Positions 26,799 to 35,494 of a DNA stretch of 64,000 nucleotides are shown piece by piece. The DNA comes from Prolixibacteraceae bacterium (GTDB taxonomy: Bacteria > Bacteroidota > Bacteroidia > Bacteroidales > Prolixibacteraceae): assembly GCA_025355875.1 (NCBI GenBank), contig JANXYV010000028.1, forward strand, positions 1-64,000, given 5' to 3'. Position numbers and translations under genes: made by a program. Under the pieces are notes generated by a model that saw nothing but the letters and a program-made list of their open reading frames with translations, ran no database searches and was not told where the DNA came from. Each line of letters opens with the position of its first letter. Within the stretch, counting starts at the first letter, position 1.

Positions 26799-27683
26799 AT
26801 GAAACGACGGTCTTTTATAGGATCAGCTCTTTTGTTACCCTTAGCATTGAAAGCCATGTCATACAATGAAATCAATCAATTAATGACTTCCGGAGAAACG
26901 ACTCCACGGATGCCTGTTTTGTTTGTCGGTCACGGAAGCCCGATGAATGCCATCGAAGAAAATGAGTTTGTTGAAGGTTGGAGAAATCTTAGAAAAACAA
27001 TTCCACGGCCCAAAGCTATTCTTTGTGTATCGGCGCATTGGGAAACTAAAGGAACATTTGTAACAGCTGTTCCCAAACCGCAGACGATTCACGATTTTGG
27101 TGGTTTCCCAAAAGCGCTTTACGAAGTTCAATATCCGGCTCTGGGTAGTCCCGAGCTGGCGAACGAAACCAAACGCACAATCACAAAAACAGTGGTTGGA
27201 CTCGACGAAAAATGGGGACTCGATCATGGTGCATGGAGTGTTATCCGCCGTATTTATCCGGAAGCCGATATTCCGGTGATTGAAATGAGTCTCGATTACA
27301 ATCAGGGACCTCAGTATCACTATGATCTGGCAAAGGAACTTTCGTCGCTTCGCAGCAAAGGTATGTTGATCATCGGAAGTGGCAATATGGTTCATAACCT
27401 CCGGATGGCCGCCTGGGACAAAATGGACCAACCCGATTTCGGCTACGACTGGGCGATTCAGGCTAACGATAAATTCAAACAACTCATTCTGGCAGTGAAT
27501 CATACAGAATTAATCAATTACCAGAAGCTTGGCCGCGAAGTGAAACTGGCCGTTCCGACTCCGGATCATTACCTTCCTTTGCTGTATTCACTTGCTCTTC
27601 AGGAGAAGAATGAAACGATTTCATTTTTCAACGACAAACCAAGTATGGGTTCACTGACGATGACTTCGGTGAGAATTGGCTGA
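26799..27683 (+). CDS. LigB-type extradiol dioxygenase, DODA/YgiD-like
   Basis: It belongs to the 4,5-DOPA extradiol dioxygenase class (YgiD in E. coli). Metal-binding histidines are visible in FVGHGSPMNAI, VSAHWET, WGLDHGAWSVI and GSGNMVHN. From ATG 26799 the protein has 294 residues. Its N-terminus (MKRRSFIGSALLLPLALKA) resembles a twin-arginine signal with RRSFIG, which is unusual because YgiD is cytosolic. It is the last gene of the pirin/AraC group. The substrate may be a catechol-like compound but is not shown by the sequence. Confidence 0.88.
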   Translation: MKRRSFIGSALLLPLALKAMSYNEINQLMTSGETTPRMPVLFVGHGSPMNAIEENEFVEGWRNLRKTIPRPKAILCVSAHWETKGTFVTAVPKPQTIHDFGGFPKALYEVQYPALGSPELANETKRTITKTVVGLDEKWGLDHGAWSVIRRIYPEADIPVIEMSLDYNQGPQYHYDLAKELSSLRSKGMLIIGSGNMVHNLRMAAWDKMDQPDFGYDWAIQANDKFKQLILAVNHTELINYQKLGREVKLAVPTPDHYLPLLYSLALQEKNETISFFNDKPSMGSLTMTSVRIG

Positions 27684-27723
27684 TTGTTATTCCTGATTTT
27701 TTGAGACTCGTAACTGCGACTGT

Positions 27724-29199
27724 CTACTTTTTCAACTCCCAGCTCACACCATCTTTTCCATCTTTAATGTCGAAACCGATGGCAGCCAGTTCGTTGCGGA
27801 TTTTATCCGAAGTTGCCCAATCCTTGTTGGCTTTGGCTTCGGCGCGAAGTTTCATCAGCAAATCAACTACTTCATTCAGCACTTCAGTGTTTCCGGATTC
27901 AGCCTGATCTTCTGCCTTTAGTCCGAAAATGTCGAACACGAATTTTTGGAAAAGCGATTGCAAAGCGTCTTTATCTGCAGCTGTAATGGTTGATTTACCA
28001 TCGGCCACCGAATTGATGATTTTGACACCTTCGAACAGATAGGCCATTGCAATCGGGCTGTTCATATCGTCAGCCATGGCTGCGTAGCAATTGGCAGATA
28101 ATTCCTCAATGTTTACAGAAGAAGCTGCAGAAACCGGCAGTGATTCAATTTTGGCGGTAGCTTTCATCAGGCGTTCCAGTCCTTTTTCTGAAGCCTGAAG
28201 CGCTTCGTTTGAGAAGTCAAGCGTGCTGCGGTAATGCGCCTGCAACATGAAAAAGCGGATGGTCATGGGGCTGTAGGCTTTTTCGAGCAACGGATGGTTT
28301 CCGGAGAAAAATTCTTCCAGCGAAATGGCATTTCCGAGCGATTTACCCATTTTCTGGCCGTTCAGGGTGATCATGTTGTTGTGCATCCAGTACCGAACGG
28401 CTGGTTTTCCATTTGCAGCCTGCGACTGAGCCATCTCAGCTTCGTGGTGCGGAAAAGTCAAATCCATTCCGCCTCCGTGAATGTCGAAGGTTTCGCCCAG
28501 GTATTTGCAACTCATGGCTGTACATTCCATGTGCCATCCCGGAAAACCGTCGCTCCAGGGAGATGGCCAGCGCATCAGGTGTTCGGGCGAGGCTTTTTTC
28601 CACAAGGCAAAATCCAATCCGGAGCGTTTCTCATCCTGACCATCCAGGATTCGCGAGTTGCTGATCAGGTCTTCAATTTTACGGCCCGAAAGTTTACCGT
28701 ATTCATTTTCCGAAGCAAATTTTTCCACGTCGAAATATACCGATCCGTTGCTTTCGTATGCATAGCCGGATTTCAGGATTTTCTTCACTTCTACAATTTG
28801 CTCAATAATATGACCTGAGGCGCGGGGTTCAATACTGGGTAATTCCAGGTTGAGCAAAGCCATGGACTGATGGTACTTATTGGTGTATTTTTGAACCACT
28901 TCCATCGGTTCCAACTCGTCGAGTTTGGCTTGTTGGGCAATTTTATCTTCGCCCTCGTCGGCATCGGCAACCAAATGGCCCACATCGGTGATGTTGCGCA
29001 CGTAGCGCACCTTGTAGCCAATTTGTTTCAGGAAACGAAAAATCAGATCGAAGGTAATTGCTGAGCGCGCATGACCCAGATGGGGTGGACCATAAACAGT
29101 TGGTCCGCAAACGTACAACCCAACTTTGCAGGGAACCAGCGGTTCAAAAACTTCTTTTTTTCGGGTGAGTGTGTTGTAAATCTGTATTTCCGGGATCAT
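27724..29199 (-). CDS. cysS: Cysteinyl-tRNA synthetase
   Basis: This class I synthetase charges tRNA-Cys. The HIGH-type motif is HLGH at 40-43, preceded by the zinc ligand Cys31 in VCGPTVYG. Further zinc-site residues are Cys226 (MEC) and His251 (HHE). The KMSKS-type motif is KMGKS at 283-287. A C-terminal DALR-like helical region covers about 340-460. At 491 residues it is full length. It converges with the dioxygenase gene and has its own promoter. Confidence 0.97.
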   Translation of the reverse strand: MIPEIQIYNTLTRKKEVFEPLVPCKVGLYVCGPTVYGPPHLGHARSAITFDLIFRFLKQIGYKVRYVRNITDVGHLVADADEGEDKIAQQAKLDELEPMEVVQKYTNKYHQSMALLNLELPSIEPRASGHIIEQIVEVKKILKSGYAYESNGSVYFDVEKFASENEYGKLSGRKIEDLISNSRILDGQDEKRSGLDFALWKKASPEHLMRWPSPWSDGFPGWHMECTAMSCKYLGETFDIHGGGMDLTFPHHEAEMAQSQAANGKPAVRYWMHNNMITLNGQKMGKSLGNAISLEEFFSGNHPLLEKAYSPMTIRFFMLQAHYRSTLDFSNEALQASEKGLERLMKATAKIESLPVSAASSVNIEELSANCYAAMADDMNSPIAMAYLFEGVKIINSVADGKSTITAADKDALQSLFQKFVFDIFGLKAEDQAESGNTEVLNEVVDLLMKLRAEAKANKDWATSDKIRNELAAIGFDIKDGKDGVSWELKK

Positions 29200-29221
29200 A
29201 ACAGTTCATTTTTTGATGCTG

Positions 29222-29250
29222 CAAATGTAAAGAATATTGATCAAAACAAA
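29222..29250 (-). promoter_or_regulatory. Promoter of cysS
   Basis: On the minus strand TTTG (29250-29247), a 17-base spacer and TACATTTG (29229-29222) match the Bacteroidota promoter form. The cysS start is 22 bases downstream. Confidence 0.6.
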
Positions 29251-29520
29251 GGTTTCGGATAACTCTTTCAGAAGGAAGCCTGTTTTCAAATCAGGTTTTA
29301 TTTCAAATTCTTCTGCTATTGAGACGCAGTTTGGATTTTGGATGGCTTCCTTATCATCAACTGAAACAAATTCTGAAAATCATTGATTCCATTCTGCTGA
29401 AGCAATCTTTGCATGAAAAGACATATTCACCTTGATTATTTTGTAGTTTTAGCCACATGCTGGATTAGGTTACAGAACTTTTTGAAATTCTTCGATTCAA
29501 TTCCTTTAAGTAGTTGGTAA

Positions 29521-29835
29521 TGAGAAAACTTATTACTGCTTTTCAATTTCCTGGCAAGCTATTTATTTTATGGCGCCGACGCAACAAAGAGCATGTACCT
29601 CGAACTTCAGTATCTTCATTCTTTTGATTCGGTCGATACCCAGGCTTTTGCGGGATTTCAGCCAAAAGGTGAGTTCTATGCCCCGAAGGCGGCTTTTGTT
29701 AATGTTGGAGCAACTGCCACCAAATCATTTAAAATTACTGAAAAATGGTCGGTTCCGGTTAGTGTCAGTTTTATCACAAATCCTGATAGTAAAAAAGTAT
29801 ATTTTGTGGCCGGTGTGACTTTGTTTTCACTCTAA
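29521..29835 (+). pseudogene. C-terminal remnant of an outer-membrane beta-barrel protein
   Basis: From about 29551 the frame reads YGADATKSMYLELQYLHSFD..., then FAGFQPKGEFYAPKAAFVNV and FKITEKWSVPVSVSF, and ends VYFVAGVTLFSL. The alternating hydrophobic strands ending in a C-terminal aromatic or aliphatic residue look like the last strands of a small porin-like barrel, similar in pattern to TIGR02001-type proteins (recalled, not searched). No start codon or signal peptide can be joined in frame, because a TGA stands at 29520-29522. Most of the gene appears lost. Confidence 0.5.
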
Positions 29836-30263
29836 GTTTGTTTCAAGGCAAGGTTCTGATTTGACTTAAAAGTATTAACGATCAATGTTTTACGTTGCAA
29901 TTCCTTTAAAATAATCAGGTAAATATGGTACAACCGCGATAAATGACAAAAACCAGGGAAGAGCTATGTCAGCCTGCTCCGAAAGTCTGAATTCTGATTT
30001 TGAGACGATTCAAATCAAATTTTCTATATTTTCCTGGCTGAATATTCGATGCTACCTGTCATTTCTCTTTTTCAAAACACTTCCGAACCTTATTTTTCCT
30101 TTATACACAAACGGTTTGAGCACAACTGAACAGAATGAAAATGCCTCAAAAGGTATTTCGGAATTTGTGCTGATCCGGAATTTGAATTGAACATTTCGGG
30201 AAGATACCTGTCAAATACCTATATTTAGCACAAGCACTTTTCATTGGGAGGAAGTTTAGGAAT

Positions 30264-31619
30264 ATGGAAAAAAGCGAAAGCAAAAAGTTAATCCTGAAAA
30301 ACGGTTCGCGCATCGGCGTGGTCGGAGGCGGTCCTGCCGGAAGTTTTTTCACGTTTTTTGCCTTTGAACTTGCCCGGGAAAAAGGAATCAACATCCAGGT
30401 TGACATTTATGAAATCAAGAATTTCTCAAAAACCGGACAGGCAGGATGTAATCATTGTGGAGGAATTGTGGCCGAATCACTGGTTCATAGGTTGTCGGAA
30501 GACGGGATTATTCTTCCGCCTCAAATAGTCCGTCGCGGAATAGAATCGTATACGCTTCACGTCGAGCAGGGGTCCACCACCATCAATACCATTTTGCATG
30601 AGCACCCGATTGCCTCTATCTTTCGCGGAGCCGGACCATTGGGATCGACCGTAATAAATGCGCAAGGTTTTGATGGTTTCCTGCTGGATCTTTGCGAAAA
30701 AAAAGGCGCAGTTGTCTTTCGCGAAAAAGTGATCGATGCTGAAGTTCAGCCTGATGGGGTAACTCTGATCACGGGAAGTGCAAAACGGAAATACGATCTG
30801 GTCGTAGGTGCTGTAGGGCTTAATCCAAAATCGCTTCATATTTTTCAGAAATTGATTCCACCCTACAAACCACCTCGAACAACCAGAACCTATATTTCTG
30901 AATACTTTTTGGGCTCCGAAAACATCACGAAACACTTCGGAAATTCAATGCATGTGTTTCTGCTCAATTTGCCGGGAATAAAATTCGGAGCTTTAATTCC
31001 GAAGGGAGTTTATGTTACTTTGGTTTTGCTTGGTGAGGATGTAAATGCAGAAGCAGTCAACCGGTTTTTGAATTCAGAAACGGTGGCGAATTGCTTTCCG
31101 GCAGGTATCGCATTGAAAGATATTCCACCGTGCCAGTGTTTCCCGTCCATAAACATCGGAAGTGCAAGGAATCCCTATTCCGACCGGATTGTTTTAATTG
31201 GCGATTCAGCTTCATCAATACTTTACAAAAACGGGATTGGGGCAGCCTATATTACCGGCAAGGCCGCTGCTGTTGCCGCTTTCAGGGTTGGAATTTCAAA
31301 GTCAGATTTTAAGAAATCGTTCAGACCGGTTTGCGCTCAATTGAATACCGACAATGCCGTCGGCAAGCTGATTTATTCGGTTTCTTCAATTATTCAAAAA
31401 TCAATGTTTCTGAAGAAAGTGATGTTCAGAATAGTGGTCACGGAACAGAAAAAAGAAAGGGGAAAACTGGAAATGAGTTCGCTGTTGTGGGATACCTTCA
31501 CTGGCAGTGCACCATACAGGAACATTCTGAAACGGGCATTAAATCCGATACTTCTGGCAAATCTGTTCCGGAAAATTTTTACTGAATTCTTCACCCCGGA
31601 ACCTTTGAGCAAAGGATAG
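30264..31619 (+). CDS. Geranylgeranyl-reductase-like FAD-dependent oxidoreductase
   Basis: This flavoprotein resembles geranylgeranyl reductases and related polyprenyl or hydroxylase enzymes. The FAD-binding GVVGGGPAGS is at residues 18-27, the middle strand carries DLVVGAVGLN, and the second FAD motif is RIVLIGDSASS with a downstream helix typical of the family (GIGAAYITGKAAA). A CNHCGG cluster follows the first motif (about 60-65), and similar Cys pairs occur in this family. It has 451 residues. The C-terminal part contains hydrophobic helices (NPILLANLFRKIFTEFF) that may contact membrane. The substrate is unknown. An SRPBCC-like gene converges from the other side. Confidence 0.8.
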   Translation: MEKSESKKLILKNGSRIGVVGGGPAGSFFTFFAFELAREKGINIQVDIYEIKNFSKTGQAGCNHCGGIVAESLVHRLSEDGIILPPQIVRRGIESYTLHVEQGSTTINTILHEHPIASIFRGAGPLGSTVINAQGFDGFLLDLCEKKGAVVFREKVIDAEVQPDGVTLITGSAKRKYDLVVGAVGLNPKSLHIFQKLIPPYKPPRTTRTYISEYFLGSENITKHFGNSMHVFLLNLPGIKFGALIPKGVYVTLVLLGEDVNAEAVNRFLNSETVANCFPAGIALKDIPPCQCFPSINIGSARNPYSDRIVLIGDSASSILYKNGIGAAYITGKAAAVAAFRVGISKSDFKKSFRPVCAQLNTDNAVGKLIYSVSSIIQKSMFLKKVMFRIVVTEQKKERGKLEMSSLLWDTFTGSAPYRNILKRALNPILLANLFRKIFTEFFTPEPLSKG

Positions 31620-31635
31620 CAATTTGAAGTGGTTT

Positions 31636-32400
31636 CTAAATTCCGCCGGACCAGTCGATTCCCGATTCCATCTTTTCAATCCTCCATTCGCAAAGCTGTT
31701 TGAGCCGGTTCAGAACATTGGCAGTAACCCGATTGTGCACACTTTCCCAGATGCGGTTCAGGAAAGACCAGTTCGACCTGTATTCTTTCCCGTAGAAATT
31801 AAAACCAACGGTAAAGAATAATTGCGCCTGTTCCTTTTCGCCCATCTCAGCAATGGAAGAACGAACATACATCATAAAAATTCCGATGGGATAACCTCCG
31901 CTGCATTTGTACAGCAGATAGCGGGCATTGTCGAAATCGAAGGCATCGGGAACCCTTTTGATCCGGATGGAATTCAAATTAAACAAAGGGATGAAACTTA
32001 AGCCAAGGAAATTTTTCCGAAATCCAAATGGGTATTTCGTCCAGCCAAATGGCAGGATTCTGATTTTTTGGATATCATCATCAATCCGCTCCACTTTGGC
32101 TATATAGTTTGGCCAGCAGGTCGAATCACCGTTCCAGTTCAGAAGTTCATTAAACACGTAACTCACCGGAGCCTCAATGCCAATCCGATGCACGTTCAAA
32201 ACTGCATACCGGTCAACCCCTTCTCCAACGCGCTGCCTGATACGATGGTTGTATTCCATCCTTTTTTCTTCAGAATCAAACCGGATGAGGGTAGGGATTT
32301 TTGGATTATTCCAAAGGAATTTTCTGAAGTCGGATATCAATCCTGTACTTCTTGAAGGAGGAACAATCCTGGCCGTTTTGGTATCATTGTTTTCTTCCAT
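31636..32400 (-). CDS. SRPBCC-like protein of unknown function
   Basis: The 254-residue protein (from ATG 32400) has no signal peptide. The middle (about 70-230) has the alternation of strands and a long C-terminal helix seen in SRPBCC/START-like ligand-binding folds: VHRIGIEAPVSYVFNELLNW, DSTCWPNYIAKVERID, LLYKCSGGYPIGIFMMYVRS, then FLNRIWESVHNRVTANVLNRLK. The likeness is a pattern judgement. It converges with the flavoprotein, 16 bases apart, and the two may act on related hydrophobic substrates. Confidence 0.55.
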   Translation of the reverse strand: MEENNDTKTARIVPPSRSTGLISDFRKFLWNNPKIPTLIRFDSEEKRMEYNHRIRQRVGEGVDRYAVLNVHRIGIEAPVSYVFNELLNWNGDSTCWPNYIAKVERIDDDIQKIRILPFGWTKYPFGFRKNFLGLSFIPLFNLNSIRIKRVPDAFDFDNARYLLYKCSGGYPIGIFMMYVRSSIAEMGEKEQAQLFFTVGFNFYGKEYRSNWSFLNRIWESVHNRVTANVLNRLKQLCEWRIEKMESGIDWSGGI

Positions 32401-32594
32401 GAAAAGCAAACTGATGGACTTAAGTAACCGTTTGTCGAAGGGTTAAATAATAATCACCGCATCAAAATTCAACTCTAAAGTTAGTTAAATTCAGAGATTC
32501 AAGACTGAATGTTTGCAAAAAACGACTTGCCGGAATCATTTCAAAAATTCAACATCACCTTTTGCTTAAAAATATCGGGCGATCCTTTGTTTTA

Positions 32595-32626
32595 TTTGAT
32601 AAATCGGTTTTTTGAGCTTACTTTTG
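32595..32626 (+). promoter_or_regulatory. Promoter of the homocysteine/methionine operon
   Basis: TTTG (32595-32598), a 20-base spacer and TACTTTTG (32619-32626) fit the Bacteroidota promoter form. Transcription would start near 32633, about 30 bases before the SAM riboswitch. Confidence 0.7.
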
Positions 32627-32664
32627 CCTCATTATCAAATAATCCTCACAAATCCTGATTGTTT

Positions 32665-32766
32665 GATTATAAAGAAGAGCGGAGAGATCGGGCTCAGCGA
32701 AACTCTGGCAACCATCTGATCACAGAAACGGTGCCAATACCCGGCCGGAAACGGAATTATAATTAA
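32665..32766 (+). promoter_or_regulatory. SAM-I (S-box) riboswitch
   Basis: The leader contains the S-box core in order: AAGAGCGGAGAGATCGGGCT, then GAAACTCTGGCAACC, then GGTGCCAATACC, closed by an AT-rich P1 helix (ATTATAA at 32665-32671 pairing with TTATAAT near 32757). These are the conserved SAM-I elements (kink-turn, J3/4 and the GGCAACC and GGUGCCAA strands). It precedes homocysteine-forming genes, the normal target of this riboswitch. The leader-peptide ATG follows 10 bases after the P1 strand, so ligand-stabilised P1 could hide its ribosome site. Confidence 0.85.
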
Positions 32767-32775
32767 AACAAGAAA

Positions 32776-32841
32776 ATGAAGCAACACTCACCACTTTATC
32801 TCTTGAGTTTCATGTACTTCTCGAATATGTGCATGTGCTGA
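32776..32841 (+). CDS. Short leader peptide ending Met-Cys-Met-Cys
   Basis: A 21-codon frame directly after the riboswitch begins MKQHSPLYLLSF and ends N-M-C-M-C before TGA. Four Met codons (one the start) and two Cys codons in 21 residues, with the Met/Cys block at the very end, look like a sulfur-amino-acid-sensing leader rather than chance. It is 94 bases upstream of the DUF39 start. A coupled stem or terminator could not be identified by eye. Too short to prove by homology. Confidence 0.5.
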   Translation: MKQHSPLYLLSFMYFSNMCMC

Positions 32842-32935
32842 CGACACTGATAAAACGCAACAGAGTTTTTATTGGAAAGGCATGGTGTTGTTCTTCATTA
32901 ATAAATCACCATTAATCATTGGTAATTAACATGAT

Positions 32936-34101
32936 ATGAGTATTCAAAAAACTTACGAAGAAATCAACGAAAAAATACGGCATGGAGAGGCCGTGGTGCT
33001 AACTGCTGAAGAGGTTTCGCAAATGGCGCTTACCTGCTCTCCGGAAGAAATTGCCGAACGGGTGGATGTGGTGACCACGGCCACCTTTGGAGCCATGTGT
33101 TCTTCCGGAGCGATTGTCAATTTTGGGCATGCCAATCCGCCCATTCGGATGGAAAAAATACGATTGAATGGCGTCCCGGCCTACGAAGGTCTGGCTGCCG
33201 TTGATACATACATCGGCGCTACCGCCTGTGATCCGGAGAATCCGAAATACGGTGGTGCGCATGTCATTCAGGATTTGGTTGATGGCAAAGATATTGAACT
33301 GGAAGCATGGGGAAAAGGCACAGACTGTTATCCGCGGAAACATATCAAAACCATCATCAACAAGGAAACCGTGAACGAAATGATTCTGTTCAATCCGCGA
33401 AACGCCTACCAGAATTACAATGTGGCCGTGAATTCTACCTCACAGATGAAATACACCTATATGGGAAATCTGCTTCCGAATATGAGAAATGCCACGTATT
33501 CCACTTCCGGAGAATTAAGCCGCTGCTGAACGATCCGGAGATGAAAACTATCGGTATCGGCACCCGCATTTTTCTGGGCGGAACGCAGGGATTTGTTGTT
33601 TGGCCGGGTACGCAGTTTAACACGTCGAAACCGAAGAACGAGCATGGCGTCCCCATGAGCAACTCGGCAACGCTGGCCGTAATGGGCAATCTTAAGGAGA
33701 TGTCGTCGGAGTTTTTGCAGGCCGCCTATTACGAAAAATATGGTGTGAGCCTGTTTGTCGGTATCGGAATCCCCATTCCAGTGCTGAATGCTGACATTGC
33801 AAAATGCGTCTCGATCCGAAACGAGCAAATCCAAACCACGGTACTTGATTACGGCGTGGAAGGAACTCCAGCTCTGGGTCGGGTAACCTACGCTGAATTG
33901 CGATCAGGAGAAATTGAAGTTCAAGGCAAGAAAATTCGAACAGCTCCGGTTTCGAGCCTGAGCAAAGCGCGCAAAATTGCCGAAATCCTGAAACAATCGA
34001 TACTGGCAGGTGAGTTTGAAATCAGCAAACCAGTGCAAATGTTTCCGACCAATACTTCTCTAAAATCACTTAAAGAAATTAAAGGAGGGGATGAAAAATG
34101 A
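32936..34101 (+). pseudogene. DUF39 homocysteine-biosynthesis protein (aspartate-semialdehyde sulfurtransferase), one-base frameshift
   Basis: This is the COG1900 protein that, in methanogens (MA1821), converts aspartate semialdehyde and sulfide to homocysteine. The first part (32936 to about 33520) contains Cys55 in FGAMCSSGA and Cys131 in KGTDCYPRKH. The equivalent positions are those I recall as functionally important in MA1821. The frame then stops (GELSRC), while the next frame continues perfectly (PLLNDPEMKTIGIGTRIFLGG) to the end at 34101. Adding one C at 33519-33522 would restore a protein of about 388 residues. The second half keeps full family sequence, so the lesion is recent, a sequencing error, or a programmed shift. 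Its stop overlaps the next start (ATGA). Confidence 0.85.
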
Positions 34102-34517
34102 AAATGCAGAAAAAAAGATATGTATTAAAATTTCCACCTCAAAGTGGCGACCAGCCATTTAGCTATCATTTGGTAAAGGATTTTGATATCCGGATCAATA
34201 TTCTTCGTGCCGAAGTTTGGCCTGGGAAAACCGGTAGTCTGGTGCTTGAACTGGAAGGAACAACCACCAATCTGAAAAACGGAATCGCCTACTTGGAAGA
34301 AAATCAGGTAAGTTGCGAACCTTTGAACAAGAAAATTACCTGGGATCATGTTCGTTGTATCAGTTGCGGAAATTGCACTGCTGTCTGTTTTGCCGGAGCC
34401 CTGCAACTGGATCCTGGCAAATGGGAACTTCAGTTTGATCCTGAAAAGTGTATCGTTTGCGAACTCTGTGTTCCGGCCTGCCCGTTGAATTTGTTTAAGA
34501 TTGATTTCAGGGAATAA
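34098..34517 (+). CDS. NIL-domain ferredoxin, partner of the DUF39 sulfurtransferase
   Basis: The N-terminal NIL domain (about 5-75, RYVLKFPP... to ...YLEENQVSCE) is the small ligand-binding domain also found in MetN ABC transporters. It is followed by two [4Fe-4S] binding motifs with Cys at 87, 90, 93, 97 and 118, 121, 124, 128. In methanogens the equivalent (MA1822) is required with the DUF39 protein for homocysteine formation from sulfide and probably supplies electrons. It has 139 residues. A strong ribosome site (AGGAGGGG) lies seven bases before ATG, and the start overlaps the DUF39 stop. Confidence 0.9.
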   Translation: MKMQKKRYVLKFPPQSGDQPFSYHLVKDFDIRINILRAEVWPGKTGSLVLELEGTTTNLKNGIAYLEENQVSCEPLNKKITWDHVRCISCGNCTAVCFAGALQLDPGKWELQFDPEKCIVCELCVPACPLNLFKIDFRE

Positions 34518-34530
34518 AGCCCCTCTAAAT

Positions 34531-34589
34531 CTCCCCGAAGGGGAGACTTGAAAAAAGCCGCATCCCCGACCCTTCTCCAAATGAGAAGG
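34531..34589. repeat. GC-rich palindromic repeats downstream of the ferredoxin gene
   Basis: CTCCCC-GAA-GGGGAG (34531-34545) and CCTTCTC-CAAAT-GAGAAGG (34571-34589) form two hairpins. The surrounding AGCCCCTCTAAATCTCCCC phrase resembles a dispersed repeat seen again at 34677 and 39184. They may limit read-through. Confidence 0.6.
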
Positions 34590-34676
34590 GAATTAGGGTA
34601 GTGAAGATTCTGAATGTCTCAACCTTAAAAAAGAAAAATTGACAGAACGAAATTCTTTGAATATCAGTTCAGAAAG

Positions 34677-34695
34677 CCCCCTCCTTCGGAGGGGG
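34677..34695. repeat. Perfect palindrome directly before the UPF0280 ATG
   Basis: CCCCCTCC-TTC-GGAGGGGG is an eight-pair stem with a three-base loop ending immediately before the ATG at 34696, where the ribosome site of that start should be. It belongs to the same repeat family as those at 34531 and 39184. Confidence 0.65.
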
Positions 34696-35442
34696 ATGGG
34701 GGAGGCCAGGCATTATCGTTCACAATTTTCTCCCAATCGATTTCGATCGCTTGTTGTGAATTACAAGGAAACCGATTTGTGGATTGGCGTGGATCCGGGT
34801 TCCTTTCAGGAGGAAATGAAGGAAATCGCGCTATCAAAAGTAATTGCTCTCCGGACAGAAATGGAAGCGTATTTGCTGAACGATCCGGAGTTTGGCCGGA
34901 CTTTCGCACCGCACCGGGCAGAACCGAATGCACCCGAGATTGTTAAGATTATGGCTGATGCCGCAAAACGTGCCGGAGTTGGACCGATGGCGGCTGTGGC
35001 CGGAGCATTTTCGGAAATGATAGGGCGACATTTGATGGAAAAATTTGAAATTCAGGAACTGGTGGTTGAAAATGGTGGTGATATTTTTCTGAAGATCAAG
35101 CAGAATTTACTGATGTCGGTTTATGCCGGAAATTCACCTTTGTCGGAGAAGATCGGCATCGATATTTTGGCATCCCAATCGCCGCTCGGAGTTTGTACTT
35201 CAGCCGGAACGGTTGGACCATCAGTCAGTTTAGGGAAAACGGATGCGACCATGATTGTTTGCCGGAATACTGCTTTGGCTGATGCACTGGCTACCACGTT
35301 TGGTAATCTGGTTCAGACTCCGGAAGATATTCAACGGTTGACCCAACAAACAGAGCGGTTTCCGGAGATACTATCAGCAGTAATAATCTGCCGCGACAAA
35401 ATTGGGATTCGCGGAATGTTTGAAATGAAATTGATCAAATAG
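34696..35442 (+). CDS. UPF0280 (COG2122, ApbE-like) protein of the homocysteine pathway
   Basis: This family's methanogen member (MA1715) is needed for efficient sulfide use in homocysteine synthesis. The conserved N-terminal [20 protein letters not shown] starts near 34708. The core has [25 protein letters not shown] and [10 protein letters not shown], then [13 protein letters not shown] 34696 gives 248 residues. A TTG at 34639 would extend the frame upstream through the palindrome and gives 267 residues, so the start is uncertain. It follows the ferredoxin gene by about 180 bases and completes the three-gene set for the pathway. Confidence 0.85.
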   Translation: MGEARHYRSQFSPNRFRSLVVNYKETDLWIGVDPGSFQEEMKEIALSKVIALRTEMEAYLLNDPEFGRTFAPHRAEPNAPEIVKIMADAAKRAGVGPMAAVAGAFSEMIGRHLMEKFEIQELVVENGGDIFLKIKQNLLMSVYAGNSPLSEKIGIDILASQSPLGVCTSAGTVGPSVSLGKTDATMIVCRNTALADALATTFGNLVQTPEDIQRLTQQTERFPEILSAVIICRDKIGIRGMFEMKLIK

Positions 35443-35494
35443 AATAGCAAGTGAGCAGGTGACTCGAAGTCATCCGTTCAATGCACAAAAAAGT

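Larger units (their letters stand above)
29200..30263. other. Long spacer holding one gene remnant
   Basis: About 1060 bases lie between cysS and the flavoprotein gene. Besides the cysS promoter and the outer-membrane-protein remnant at 29521-29835, I see no convincing gene. A 74-codon frame at 29966-30190 has no recognisable features and is probably chance. The stretch is AT-richer than the flanking genes and looks like a decaying region. Confidence 0.5.

Noticed and set aside
29966-30190. 74-codon frame upstream of the flavoprotein gene
   Set aside because: Composition and lack of features fit chance in an AT-rich spacer.
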